Source of the DNA: an uncultured Clostridia bacterium
GTDB taxonomy: Bacteria; Bacillota; Clostridia; Christensenellales; CAG-314
DNA length: 6,229 nt
Direction of reading: 5' to 3'
Assembly: GCA_937875645.1 (NCBI GenBank)
Contig: CALLXO010000249.1
Coordinates: forward strand, 1-6,229
This document shows positions 1-6,206 of the stretch, piece after piece. The notes beneath the pieces are model-generated. The model was not told where the DNA came from and searched no databases. It saw nothing but the letters and a program-made list of their open reading frames with translations. The translations under genes were made by a program, and so were the position numbers. The first letter of the stretch is position 1, and each line of letters starts with the position of its first letter.

Positions 1-3000
1 ACGAAGGCTCGGCAATTGCTGCCCGTTCTGTAACCAACGGAAAAACAGTAGCAAAGCCAAACGACCCCACACGCGGTGGTTATGCCTTTTTAGGATGGTA
101 TGTCGATAGCGAATTAGAAACTCCTTTTAATTTTGCAGAAGGCATTACTGCTAACACAAAGCTTTATGCAAAATGGGTATCTGCTCTTCCCGGGCAAAAC
201 GAGTTTTTAGTTGACTTTGACCTTGGTTACCAAGTACAAAATCCTGCTACCCTACCTACTGTCGGTAGCAAACTTCATGACGTTTACACGCCAGACAGCC
301 GCACAGGTTACACCTTTGAAGGCTGGTGGATAAGCACTTCAAACAAAGAAGACGAATTATCCTTTAAGTGGACTGAAGATATGGTATTTGAGCAAGATAC
401 CACGCTTTTTGCCCTATGGCAAAGAGCAACAACCGGTTCTAAACTGCCTGCTCCTGTAGTAAATGTTACTTCCAATTCTGTCAGATGGAATTCTGTTTTT
501 GGAAATAGCGGTTACAATCTTGAGATAAGCGGCCCCAAAGGATACGAGTTAATCAAAACAGTAACTTCCACAAGAGAAGACATTGATTTTTCACAACTCC
601 CTGCTGGCGATTACACCATTGAAGTAACGGCAAAAGCTGCTGACGTAGTAAACAACTCAGACACCACAGTAAGACATTACCAAAACAAAGCATTGGCAAG
701 AGTATCTCACTTTAACGTAATCGGTTCAACTCTTCTGTTTAACAAAATCGACAATGCAACAAAATACACAATAACAGTTGATTGCGGCGATAAACTACAC
801 AATCATGACGCTTTCGACAACGGTAATTCTACATCTTACAATTTTGCAAATTGCCCCATGCAAACTGGCGGAATCAAATTTGTAGTTAGAGCAGAAGCCG
901 ACGGCTTTGCCACTTCTGAATCTAAAGAATTTACCTACAACAAAGTTTTGTCCTCTGTTTCCAACTTCTATTTAGTTGAAAGCACTCAGACTTTATTGTG
1001 GGAGGCGGTACAAAACGCCACAACTTACATTGTTTCTGTTAAGAGCGGCAACAGTGCAAATGAAGAAGTTTTTGACATCGGCAACAAAACAAGCTTTAAC
1101 CTTAAGGAATTTGGCATGCGCGAAGGCGGAATTGAGATTAAAGTTACTCCGATGACAAAAGGCTTTAACAGCCCCGATGCTTCAATATACACATACCACA
1201 AAACCACTCCCGCAGCACCTCGTAATGTTTCTTTAAACATATCGAGAGTAAACTGGACGGCGGTTGTAGGCGCAACAAGCTACAGCGTCAGGATAAACGA
1301 TCAAATTTTCACTTCTGATACCAATAGCTATCTCTTGCCCGAATCGCTTGTACTTGCTCCCAATACCGATCATTTAATTAGCGTAAGAGCAAACACAGCT
1401 AATGCTTATTCCTTGTGGAGCGACCCGATAGCGATAAGAACTTCAATGTACAATACTCTTACTTATGCTAATGGCGTTGTATCATGGAAATACGTTAATG
1501 ATACATACTTCTATGAAGTCAAGGTCAATGACGGTACTCCGTTTAGAGTAGAAGGCGTAAATTATGCTAACGTAACGCTTGATAAAGCAGGAATAAACAC
1601 AATCACTGTTAGATCCAACAACGACATTATTTACTCAAATGAAGCAATCATAAATGTATATGCTCATGCGATACACTTTTACAGCAATGGCGGCGAAAGC
1701 GTCAATACAATCTATAAAGCAGTGAGCGACCCTGTGGGAAAATTACCCGCAATAACAAGAGGCGGCTATGATTTTAACGGTTGGTATACGTCCGTTGGGG
1801 GAGCCGCAAGCAACGGTTTAAGATTTACTGACACCACCTTTGCAGAAAACGGCGATATTACGCTATACGCTTATTGGACGCCAAAAACTATTAATATTTC
1901 TTATGACGGCAGCGAAGACACCGAAAGCATTACTTTCGGCAATCCTTTCAAATTGAATGTTCCTGTCTCGACTGACGGAAGAATATTTGTCGGTTGGTAC
2001 AGCGAAGATGAAGTAAAACTCACAGACGATACAGGCAAGAGTATTTCTACATGGCAAATAACCGAAGATGCAACTGTTTATGCCGGTTGGAGATCTGCTC
2101 TTACTTATACTTTAATACAAAACGATACTCAGTATTCTGTCAAAAAAGCAGCCGACCTCAGCTTAGTAACAACATTGGATATCCCCTCTAAGTACGAAGG
2201 TAAAGATGTCACAGAAATTGAAAGTGAAGCATTCAAAGGTTGCACAAGTCTTATATCTGTTTCTATACCTGACAGCATAGTCAGTATAGGCGCAAACGCA
2301 TTCCAAGGCTGTTCAAACTTAACTTCAATCAATGTAGCCGCCGGCAATACAGTGTTCAGCTCGCATGAAGGCGTACTTTATAGCACTACCCAAACGGAAA
2401 CTAAAACCGTTGTTACATTAGTGTCTTATCCTATGGGTAAATCAGGCAATTATACCGTTAAAGCAGGCGTAACTATAATCGGAGATTATGCTTTTGACAG
2501 CAATACCCGCCTAACAGGCATTACCATAAATAAAGACGTCGAAGTAATTAGCAATTACGCTTTCCAAAACTGCACAAATTTAATTACGGTTACCTTTGAA
2601 AACGGTGGAACTGAAGATTTAATCATCAGCGCTTCTGCCTTTAAAACTTGCTCTAACCTTGCAATATTAACCTTACCAGATAACTTGACAGAAATCGGTG
2701 ATTCTGCATTTATAGAATGTAAAAAACTTACAACGGTAACACTGCCTACCGGCGTTACTGAACTAAATGGTTCCGCTTTTAGAGATTGCTCAAAACTCAG
2801 AAGCATTAATCTACCCAATACAATTACTTCTTTAGGAACACACATTTTCTTCAACTGCTCCGTTCTTAGCGAAATTGCTATTCCTGTTGGCATAAAGAGT
2901 GTTCCTAATAATGCTTTCCAAAACTGTACAAATTTAGCAAGTGTTATCCTACCTGAAACAATAGAAAGCATAGGTGATAGTGCTTTTGAAGCATGCGGCA

Positions 3001-5939
3001 TTGCGGGAATAGACCTGCCGAAGAATTTAATAACCATTGGTGCCAAAGCCTTTAAAGATAACAAAAGCTTAATGAGCTTAACTTTACCTAGCACCCTTAC
3101 AAGCATAGGGGATTATGCTTTCCAAAATTGCTCAAGTCTTTTTGACGTAACTATACCGGCAGGCGTAACAGTAATTAATACTTCTGTTTTCGAAGGATGC
3201 TCAAGTCTTATGAATGTAACCCTTAACAAAGGTTTAAAAGAAATTCTGGCTAATGCTTTCAAAAACTGCACTAGCCTTACAGAATTAGCTATCCCCGATA
3301 GTGTTACAAAAATTATAGCTTCTGCTTTCACTGGTTGCATAGCTCTTGAAGCATTTGATGTAGAAAGTTCATCTTTTAAGTCGATAAACGGCGTAGTCTT
3401 TAATGACGACCAAACAGTACTTATATACTGCCCATTGGGTAAATCTGGAGTATTTACCATTCCTGACGGAGTAACAGAAATTGGTGCTTCCGCTTTTGCT
3501 GGCAATTTAGGAATAATTAAGATTATTATCCCCGAGAGTGTTATCACCATAGGCGTCTCCGCCTTTAATACTTGCTGGGCTTTAACCGAAATTAACATTC
3601 CAAGTAAAGTGACAAAACTTGACACTACCCTTTTCTCAACCTGCCAACTTTTAACAACGATAACCTTTAACGAAGGAAGCACCCTTACTACCATAGGAAA
3701 CCAAGTCTTTCTTAACTGCGATCTTCTTAAAGACGTGACCATCCCAAGCGGCGTAACAAGTATTGGTCAGCAAGCTTTTGGTAATTGCAACAGTTTAGGG
3801 GACATAGTAATACCAAGCGGCGTAACAATGCTTAATATGACATTCTTCCAAGCTGCTGGACTTGGCAATGTAACCTTTGGCGAAGGAGCGCAAACTGAAA
3901 TTGGCAATATGGCTTTCCAAAGATCAGGTTTAATAAGTATTACAATACCGATTGGAGTAACAAAAATAAATGCATCTGCTTTCAATGACAGCTCTAATTT
4001 TACTTCATTTAATGTCCACGAGGATAATACTGCTTTCTGTGATGTAGACGGTATATTATATGATAAAACCAAAGCTACGCTTATTAAGTGTCCGGAAGGA
4101 AAAACAGGAACAGTCGCTGTCCCCAATACTATAAAAACTATTAACGGTGCTTTTAAAAATTGTAGTGCTATTACTGGAATAACAGTACCTAACAGTGTTA
4201 CTACCCTTGGCTCCTCTACTTTTCAAAACTGCGCCGCTCTTGAAACTGTAACTTTTGCAGAAGGAATGACATTTACATCCATCGGCGGTACTGTTTTTGC
4301 GGGTTGCAATAGCTTAACAAGCATAGTTATCCCTGATAGCGTAACAACAATTACCAATACCGCTTTCCAAAATTGCTGGAGCTTAACCGGATTTGTAGTA
4401 AGCCAAGCTAATACTAATTTTAGCGAAGTAAACGGCGTATTATTCAATAAAGATAAAACAACTCTGCTTAGCTATCCGGGCGGAAAAGAAGGTACATACG
4501 AAGTACCAAGCGGCGTAGAAAGCATTGGTAACTACGCTTTTGTCGGTTGCATAGGCCTTACCGGAATAACAATACCTAACCATGTAACCAGCATAGGTAC
4601 TTATGCCTTCCAGAATTGCACTTCGCTTGCTTACGTAACTTTACCCAACGGTATTACAACAATAGGAAACTATACTTTTGACGGCTGCTCTGCTCTTGAG
4701 AGTATTACCATCCCAGCATCGGTAACCACTATCGGCACGGGTACTTCTTCATATGTCTTCCGGAATTGCACTTCGCTAACAACAATTACCTTTGAAGAAG
4801 AAAGCGCATTAACTACTATTAATGGCTATGCATTTAATAAATGCGGAGTTACAAGCATAACCTTACCCGAAAGCTTAAAAACCATAAACAATAATGCCTT
4901 CCGTGGCTCTGCATTGAGGGAAATTACAATACCGGCAAGTGTGACAAGCTTAGGGACAGCAGCTACTGCATCAGTCTTCATGGATTGCTTAAGTCTAACA
5001 AAAGCATCATTTGCAGAGGGAAGTCCGCTTACCAGTTTTAACAATCAAATTTTCTCGGGATGCATAAGACTAAGCGAAGTAACTAATCTACCTGCTAAAT
5101 TGACAGCTCTTGGCAATTTCACGTTTGCTAATACTGCTATTACCACTATTGACCTACCCGCAAGCTTAACTGCGATTGGAGAAAATACTTTCTTAAATTG
5201 TGCTAACCTTGTTGATATCACTATACCAAGCAGCGTAACAAGTATAGGTCAAAAAGCTTTCAGCAATTGCACCTCGCTAACTCAAATAGATATACCAAGA
5301 GGTATAATAGATATTCCTAATTATGCTTTTGCAGGGTCAGGTCTTACCGAAATAACGTTGCATAGAGATATAATCAACATTAGCGATTATGCTTTCCAAG
5401 GCTGCGTCGATTTAGTTAAAGTAACATTTGCTGACAGAAGCAGATTAACAAGCATCAAAAACTATGTCTTTGAAGGCTGCACAAGCTTGACAAGCATTGT
5501 TATCCCCAACAACGTATCCAGCATAGGTCTTTATGCCTTTAACGGTTGCACAACTTTAAGTCAGGTAACACTACCCCGTAGCGTAAAAGCTATAGGTAAC
5601 TATGCCTTTGCAGGTTGCACCGACCTAAAGGAAATTACTATCCCCAACAGCGTTATAGTTATTGGCAATTATGCCTTCTCAAACTGCACAGGTTTGACAG
5701 CAGTAAACCTTGAAGAAGGAAGCCACTTAGCCACTATTGCCAACTATGCTTTTGAAAACTGCACGAGCATTATCAGCATAACCCTGCCCAATACTGTTAC
5801 AACTGTCGGCGCTTACGCCTTTAAAGGTTGGACAGATACTCAAAACATCAACATCACAGGGTATGCTTCCGCTCCTAACGGCTGGAAAGCTAATTGGAAC
5901 GCAGACTGCGAAGCTATTCTTAATTGGGACACTGTTTAA
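1..5939 (+). CDS. Giant secreted/surface BspA-like leucine-rich repeat protein with InlB B-repeats and Fn3-like modules (5' partial)
   Basis: The frame is open from the codon at position 3 to a TAA at 5937-5939, giving 1978 visible residues; the N-terminus, including any signal peptide, lies off the left edge. The ATG at 381 is not the start, because the 126 codons before it encode clear InlB B-repeat motifs (RGGYAFLGWY, AKW, TGYTFEGWW). Domain order is InlB B-repeats x2, five Fn3-like sandwiches, InlB B-repeats x2, an LRR cap, 45 BspA-type LRRs and a Trp-rich C-terminal module. BspA-family proteins are known as cell-surface or secreted adhesins that bind matrix proteins or other cells; a similar adhesive role here is inferred and the ligand is unknown. 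There is no LPXTG motif, hydrophobic tail or visible cell-wall-binding repeat at the C-terminus. The gene ends a transcription unit, with a strong terminator 55 bp after the stop. No frameshift or in-frame stop interrupts it. Confidence 0.95.
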   Translation, partial: EGSAIAARSVTNGKTVAKPNDPTRGGYAFLGWYVDSELETPFNFAEGITANTKLYAKWVSALPGQNEFLVDFDLGYQVQNPATLPTVGSKLHDVYTPDSRTGYTFEGWWISTSNKEDELSFKWTEDMVFEQDTTLFALWQRATTGSKLPAPVVNVTSNSVRWNSVFGNSGYNLEISGPKGYELIKTVTSTREDIDFSQLPAGDYTIEVTAKAADVVNNSDTTVRHYQNKALARVSHFNVIGSTLLFNKIDNATKYTITVDCGDKLHNHDAFDNGNSTSYNFANCPMQTGGIKFVVRAEADGFATSESKEFTYNKVLSSVSNFYLVESTQTLLWEAVQNATTYIVSVKSGNSANEEVFDIGNKTSFNLKEFGMREGGIEIKVTPMTKGFNSPDASIYTYHKTTPAAPRNVSLNISRVNWTAVVGATSYSVRINDQIFTSDTNSYLLPESLVLAPNTDHLISVRANTANAYSLWSDPIAIRTSMYNTLTYANGVVSWKYVNDTYFYEVKVNDGTPFRVEGVNYANVTLDKAGINTITVRSNNDIIYSNEAIINVYAHAIHFYSNGGESVNTIYKAVSDPVGKLPAITRGGYDFNGWYTSVGGAASNGLRFTDTTFAENGDITLYAYWTPKTINISYDGSEDTESITFGNPFKLNVPVSTDGRIFVGWYSEDEVKLTDDTGKSISTWQITEDATVYAGWRSALTYTLIQNDTQYSVKKAADLSLVTTLDIPSKYEGKDVTEIESEAFKGCTSLISVSIPDSIVSIGANAFQGCSNLTSINVAAGNTVFSSHEGVLYSTTQTETKTVVTLVSYPMGKSGNYTVKAGVTIIGDYAFDSNTRLTGITINKDVEVISNYAFQNCTNLITVTFENGGTEDLIISASAFKTCSNLAILTLPDNLTEIGDSAFIECKKLTTVTLPTGVTELNGSAFRDCSKLRSINLPNTITSLGTHIFFNCSVLSEIAIPVGIKSVPNNAFQNCTNLASVILPETIESIGDSAFEACGIAGIDLPKNLITIGAKAFKDNKSLMSLTLPSTLTSIGDYAFQNCSSLFDVTIPAGVTVINTSVFEGCSSLMNVTLNKGLKEILANAFKNCTSLTELAIPDSVTKIIASAFTGCIALEAFDVESSSFKSINGVVFNDDQTVLIYCPLGKSGVFTIPDGVTEIGASAFAGNLGIIKIIIPESVITIGVSAFNTCWALTEINIPSKVTKLDTTLFSTCQLLTTITFNEGSTLTTIGNQVFLNCDLLKDVTIPSGVTSIGQQAFGNCNSLGDIVIPSGVTMLNMTFFQAAGLGNVTFGEGAQTEIGNMAFQRSGLISITIPIGVTKINASAFNDSSNFTSFNVHEDNTAFCDVDGILYDKTKATLIKCPEGKTGTVAVPNTIKTINGAFKNCSAITGITVPNSVTTLGSSTFQNCAALETVTFAEGMTFTSIGGTVFAGCNSLTSIVIPDSVTTITNTAFQNCWSLTGFVVSQANTNFSEVNGVLFNKDKTTLLSYPGGKEGTYEVPSGVESIGNYAFVGCIGLTGITIPNHVTSIGTYAFQNCTSLAYVTLPNGITTIGNYTFDGCSALESITIPASVTTIGTGTSSYVFRNCTSLTTITFEEESALTTINGYAFNKCGVTSITLPESLKTINNNAFRGSALREITIPASVTSLGTAATASVFMDCLSLTKASFAEGSPLTSFNNQIFSGCIRLSEVTNLPAKLTALGNFTFANTAITTIDLPASLTAIGENTFLNCANLVDITIPSSVTSIGQKAFSNCTSLTQIDIPRGIIDIPNYAFAGSGLTEITLHRDIINISDYAFQGCVDLVKVTFADRSRLTSIKNYVFEGCTSLTSIVIPNNVSSIGLYAFNGCTTLSQVTLPRSVKAIGNYAFAGCTDLKEITIPNSVIVIGNYAFSNCTGLTAVNLEEGSHLATIANYAFENCTSIISITLPNTVTTVGAYAFKGWTDTQNINITGYASAPNGWKANWNADCEAILNWDTV
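39..419 (+). repeat. InlB B-repeat-like modules 1 and 2 (encoded protein repeats)
   Basis: Two modules of the Listeria-Bacteroides repeat type are encoded at 39-176 and about 204-419. The first shows the family signature: a turn before RGGYAFLGWY, then a FNF strand, and an ending in TKLYAKW. The second has TGYTFEGWW, a longer inserted loop rich in Ser, Asn, Glu and Asp, and ends in TTLFALW. In Listeria InlB this small beta-grasp-like module follows the leucine-rich repeats. Here these two precede the Fn3-like region and a second pair follows it. More copies may exist upstream of the window. Confidence 0.85.
441..1670 (+). repeat. Five tandem Fn3-like beta-sandwich modules
   Basis: Five modules of about 75-86 residues are encoded at roughly 441-689, 690-944, 945-1202, 1203-1445 and 1446-1670. 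Each begins with a strand pairing a Val/Asn/Leu-rich segment with a Trp or Phe (SVRWNSV, TLLFNKI, TLLWEAV, RVNWTAV, VVSWKYV), followed by an A/G-T-x-Y strand (NATKYTITV, NATTYIVSV, GATSYSVRI). This W...Y spacing is typical of Fn3 and related Ig-like folds in bacterial surface proteins. Modules 1-3 end in a Y-x-(N/H)-K motif. They probably act as a stalk or spacer. The fold is inferred from the pattern and the boundaries are approximate. Confidence 0.7.
1671..2090 (+). repeat. InlB B-repeat-like modules 3 and 4 (encoded protein repeats)
   Basis: A second pair is encoded at 1671-1877 and 1887-2090. Module 3 is canonical: FYSNGG at the start, RGGYDFNGWYT in the middle and ITLYAYW at the end. Module 4 is more divergent: it starts ISYDGSED, lacks the RxGY motif (it has DGRIFVGWYS instead) and ends in ATVYAGW. 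This pair lies directly between the Fn3-like stalk and the LRR tract. Confidence 0.85.
2091..2222 (+). other. N-terminal cap of the LRR tract
   Basis: About 44 residues link the last InlB-type module to the first AF-type LRR unit. The segment contains LTYTLIQNDTQYSV, then a strand reading LDIPSKYEGKDVTEIE, which resembles the usual entry sequence of BspA-like proteins (a Y-x-V strand, then IPxxYxGKxVTxI) just before the first FxGCTSL. The hydrophobic IP...V..I pattern matches the second half of an LRR unit, so it probably shields the first repeat. Confidence 0.7.
2292..2483 (+). repeat. Enlarged LRR unit 2 with GVLY/YPxGKxG island
   Basis: This 64-codon unit starts as a normal ANAFQGC repeat, then continues through AAGNTVFSSHEGVLYS and SYPMGKSGNYTVKAGV before returning to the repeat phase at IIG. 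It is the longest of the four enlarged units, because the turn between GVLY and the YPMGK motif contains a longer polar stretch (Thr, Gln, Glu, Lys). Confidence 0.85.
3318..3485 (+). repeat. Enlarged LRR unit 15 with GVVF/CPLGKSG island
   Basis: This 56-codon unit carries SSSFKSINGVVFNDDQTVLI, then CPLGKSGVFTIPDGVTEIG. In place of the YP seen in two of the sister islands it has CP, giving a cysteine near the GK turn, a variant shared with the island at 3972-4145. Confidence 0.85.
3972..4145 (+). repeat. Enlarged LRR unit 23 with GILY/CPEGKTG island
   Basis: This 58-codon unit carries NTAFCDVDGILYDKTKATLI, then CPEGKTGTVAVPNTIKTIN. The opening ASAFNDSSNF lacks the usual repeat cysteine, while an extra cysteine appears in the AFCDVDG turn, so the cysteine pattern differs from the other islands. 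Confidence 0.85.
4356..4529 (+). repeat. Enlarged LRR unit 27 with GVLF/YPGGKEG island
   Basis: This 58-codon unit carries ANTNFSEVNGVLFNKDKTTL, then SYPGGKEGTYEVPSGVESIG. It is the closest of the four to the pattern commonly seen in clostridial BspA-like proteins. Confidence 0.85.
4668..4823 (+). repeat. Two-unit LRR block, copy A (units 30-31)
   Basis: This 52-codon block reads SALESITIPASVTTIG, then a Gly/Thr/Ser insertion (TGTSS) that shifts the repeat spacing, then YVFRNCTSLTTITFEEESAL. The insertion between two units is found only here and in the block at 4890-5042, which marks the two as a duplicated pair. Confidence 0.75.
4890..5042 (+). repeat. Two-unit LRR block, copy B (units 33-34)
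   Basis: This 51-codon block parallels copy A position by position: SALREITIPASVTSLG, an Ala/Thr/Ser insertion (TAATAS), then VFMDCLSLTKASFAEGSPLT. The blocks are separated by one 22-residue unit (4824-4889). Divergence at DNA level suggests the duplication is old or has been under diversifying change. Confidence 0.75.
5811..5936 (+). other. Trp-rich C-terminal module after the LRR tract
   Basis: The last 42 residues begin as a 46th repeat (AYAFKGW, with Trp in place of the conserved Cys) and change into a distinct ending: INITGYASAPNGWKANWN, then a Cys and the NWDTV terminus. A strand followed by a (S/A)xPxGWxxxWNxxC pattern is, from my knowledge of the family, a common ending of LRR_5 proteins in Bacillota. 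It probably caps the solenoid. It has no sorting signal or hydrophobic segment. Confidence 0.75.
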
Positions 5940-5964
5940 AGTTTAAACGCTTTGGACAAACATT

Positions 5965-6043
5965 TATTAGATAAACTAAATATCTAAGATTTACAAAAAA
6001 CCCATCGACTGCTATGTCGGTGGGTTTTTTAATTTATCTAATA
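5965..6043. repeat. 11-bp perfect inverted repeat enclosing the terminator
   Basis: TATTAGATAAA at 5965-5975 is the exact reverse complement of TTTATCTAATA at 6033-6043, with the terminator hairpin between them. The left arm can alternatively pair with TATCTAA at 5981-5987 (7 bp, 7-nt loop), so two folds compete. No target-site duplication is visible outside the arms. Confidence 0.6.
5995..6030 (+). terminator. Intrinsic terminator of the LRR protein gene
   Basis: The stem pairs 5995-6009 with 6016-6030 around the 6-nt loop TGCTAT. The core CCCATCGAC/GTCGGTGGG has one G-U wobble, and the stem is flanked by six A and six T. The hairpin begins 55 bp after the TAA. The A-tract on the left means it could also work on the minus strand. 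Confidence 0.92.
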
Positions 6044-6153
6044 CTGCTTTATTAAAATATAGTTATCCATTATCCTTGCCTTCTGCCAATTGTAATTATG
6101 CTTTCGTTGACAGTAGCAAGTTTTTACTAATCTACCCAATTTCCCTCAAATAG
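6040..6153 (+). pseudogene. Possible decayed LRR_5 unit between the two terminators
   Basis: No intact gene is present. In the frame of 6094, the codons spell NYAFVDSSKF at 6094-6123, matching the NYAFxxCxxL core of the upstream repeats. Shifting frame at about 6126 then gives TNLPNF, like the VTNLPAKL strand encoded near 5080. Without the shift the frame reads LLIYPISLK and stops at TAG 6151-6153. Upstream in the same frame a YP lies 23 codons before the second YP, equal to the standard repeat length. This suggests, but does not prove, remnants of a repeat gene. Confidence 0.3.
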
Positions 6154-6171
6154 CAATTTTATTATTGAAGC

Positions 6172-6206
6172 AAAAAGGAAGTCACAGTTTCGCAACTTCC
6201 TTTTTT
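6172..6206 (+). terminator. Second intrinsic terminator, probably bidirectional
   Basis: AAAAAGGAAGT at 6172-6182 is the exact complement of ACTTCCTTTTT at 6195-6205, with a 12-nt loop and a run of six T ending at 6206. The flanking A- and T-tracts allow function on either strand. With no complete gene between it and the first terminator, it may serve a convergent gene beyond the right edge or be left over from a lost gene. Confidence 0.8.

Larger units (their letters stand above)
2223..5810 (+). repeat. Tract of 45 BspA-type (LRR_5) leucine-rich repeats
   Basis: I count 45 consecutive units with the core xxAFxxCxxLxxIxIPxxVxxIG, most of them 23 residues long, encoding residues ~741-1936. 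The Cys after AFxx is present in 36 units and absent in units 3, 11, 16, 21, 22, 23, 33, 36 and 39. Units 10, 22, 32, 36 and 39 are 22 residues long. Units such as 18, 25, 31, 34, 40 and 44 carry an acidic strand (for example TFNEGSTLTTIG, TFAEGMTFTSIG) and are mostly two residues longer. Four units are enlarged. Such repeats stack into a curved solenoid whose surface is usually a binding face. At the DNA level the units are diverged but share recurring words such as GCTTTCCAAAACTG. Confidence 0.95.

Noticed and set aside
381..383. ATG at 381 as the start of the large gene
   Set aside because: The frame is open back to position 3 and the preceding 126 codons encode InlB B-repeat motifs; no ribosome-binding site precedes this ATG. 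It lies within the second B-repeat.
2555..3742. Two long minus-strand open frames opposite the LRR tract (2555-3106 and 3113-3742)
   Set aside because: They are antisense shadows of the repeats: their translations are low-complexity, repeating every unit (LKAxAPxxV-like), with no ribosome-binding site or domain.
2223..5810. Periodic DNA repeats as a CRISPR array or non-coding satellite
   Set aside because: The ~69-bp periodicity follows codons of the LRR units, with diverged sequence and an unbroken reading frame; there are no identical repeats with unique spacers.
5934..5948. Tandem GTTTAAA/GTTTAAAC at the stop codon as a recombination or insertion site
   Set aside because: A 7-bp AT-rich direct repeat is easily explained by chance or slippage, and no element boundary or core site accompanies it.
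5940..5987. Fifteen sense codons in frame after the TAA, ending at a second TAA (5985-5987), as a readthrough extension
   Set aside because: The stretch has no repeat motif and no readthrough context, and the preceding C-terminal module already looks complete.
6107..6135. Perfect -35 box TTGACA at 6107-6112 as a promoter for a small RNA ending at 6206
   Set aside because: At 16-18 bp spacing there is no acceptable -10 box (about 6130-6135 reads ATCTAC). The nearest TACTAA is only 12 bp away.
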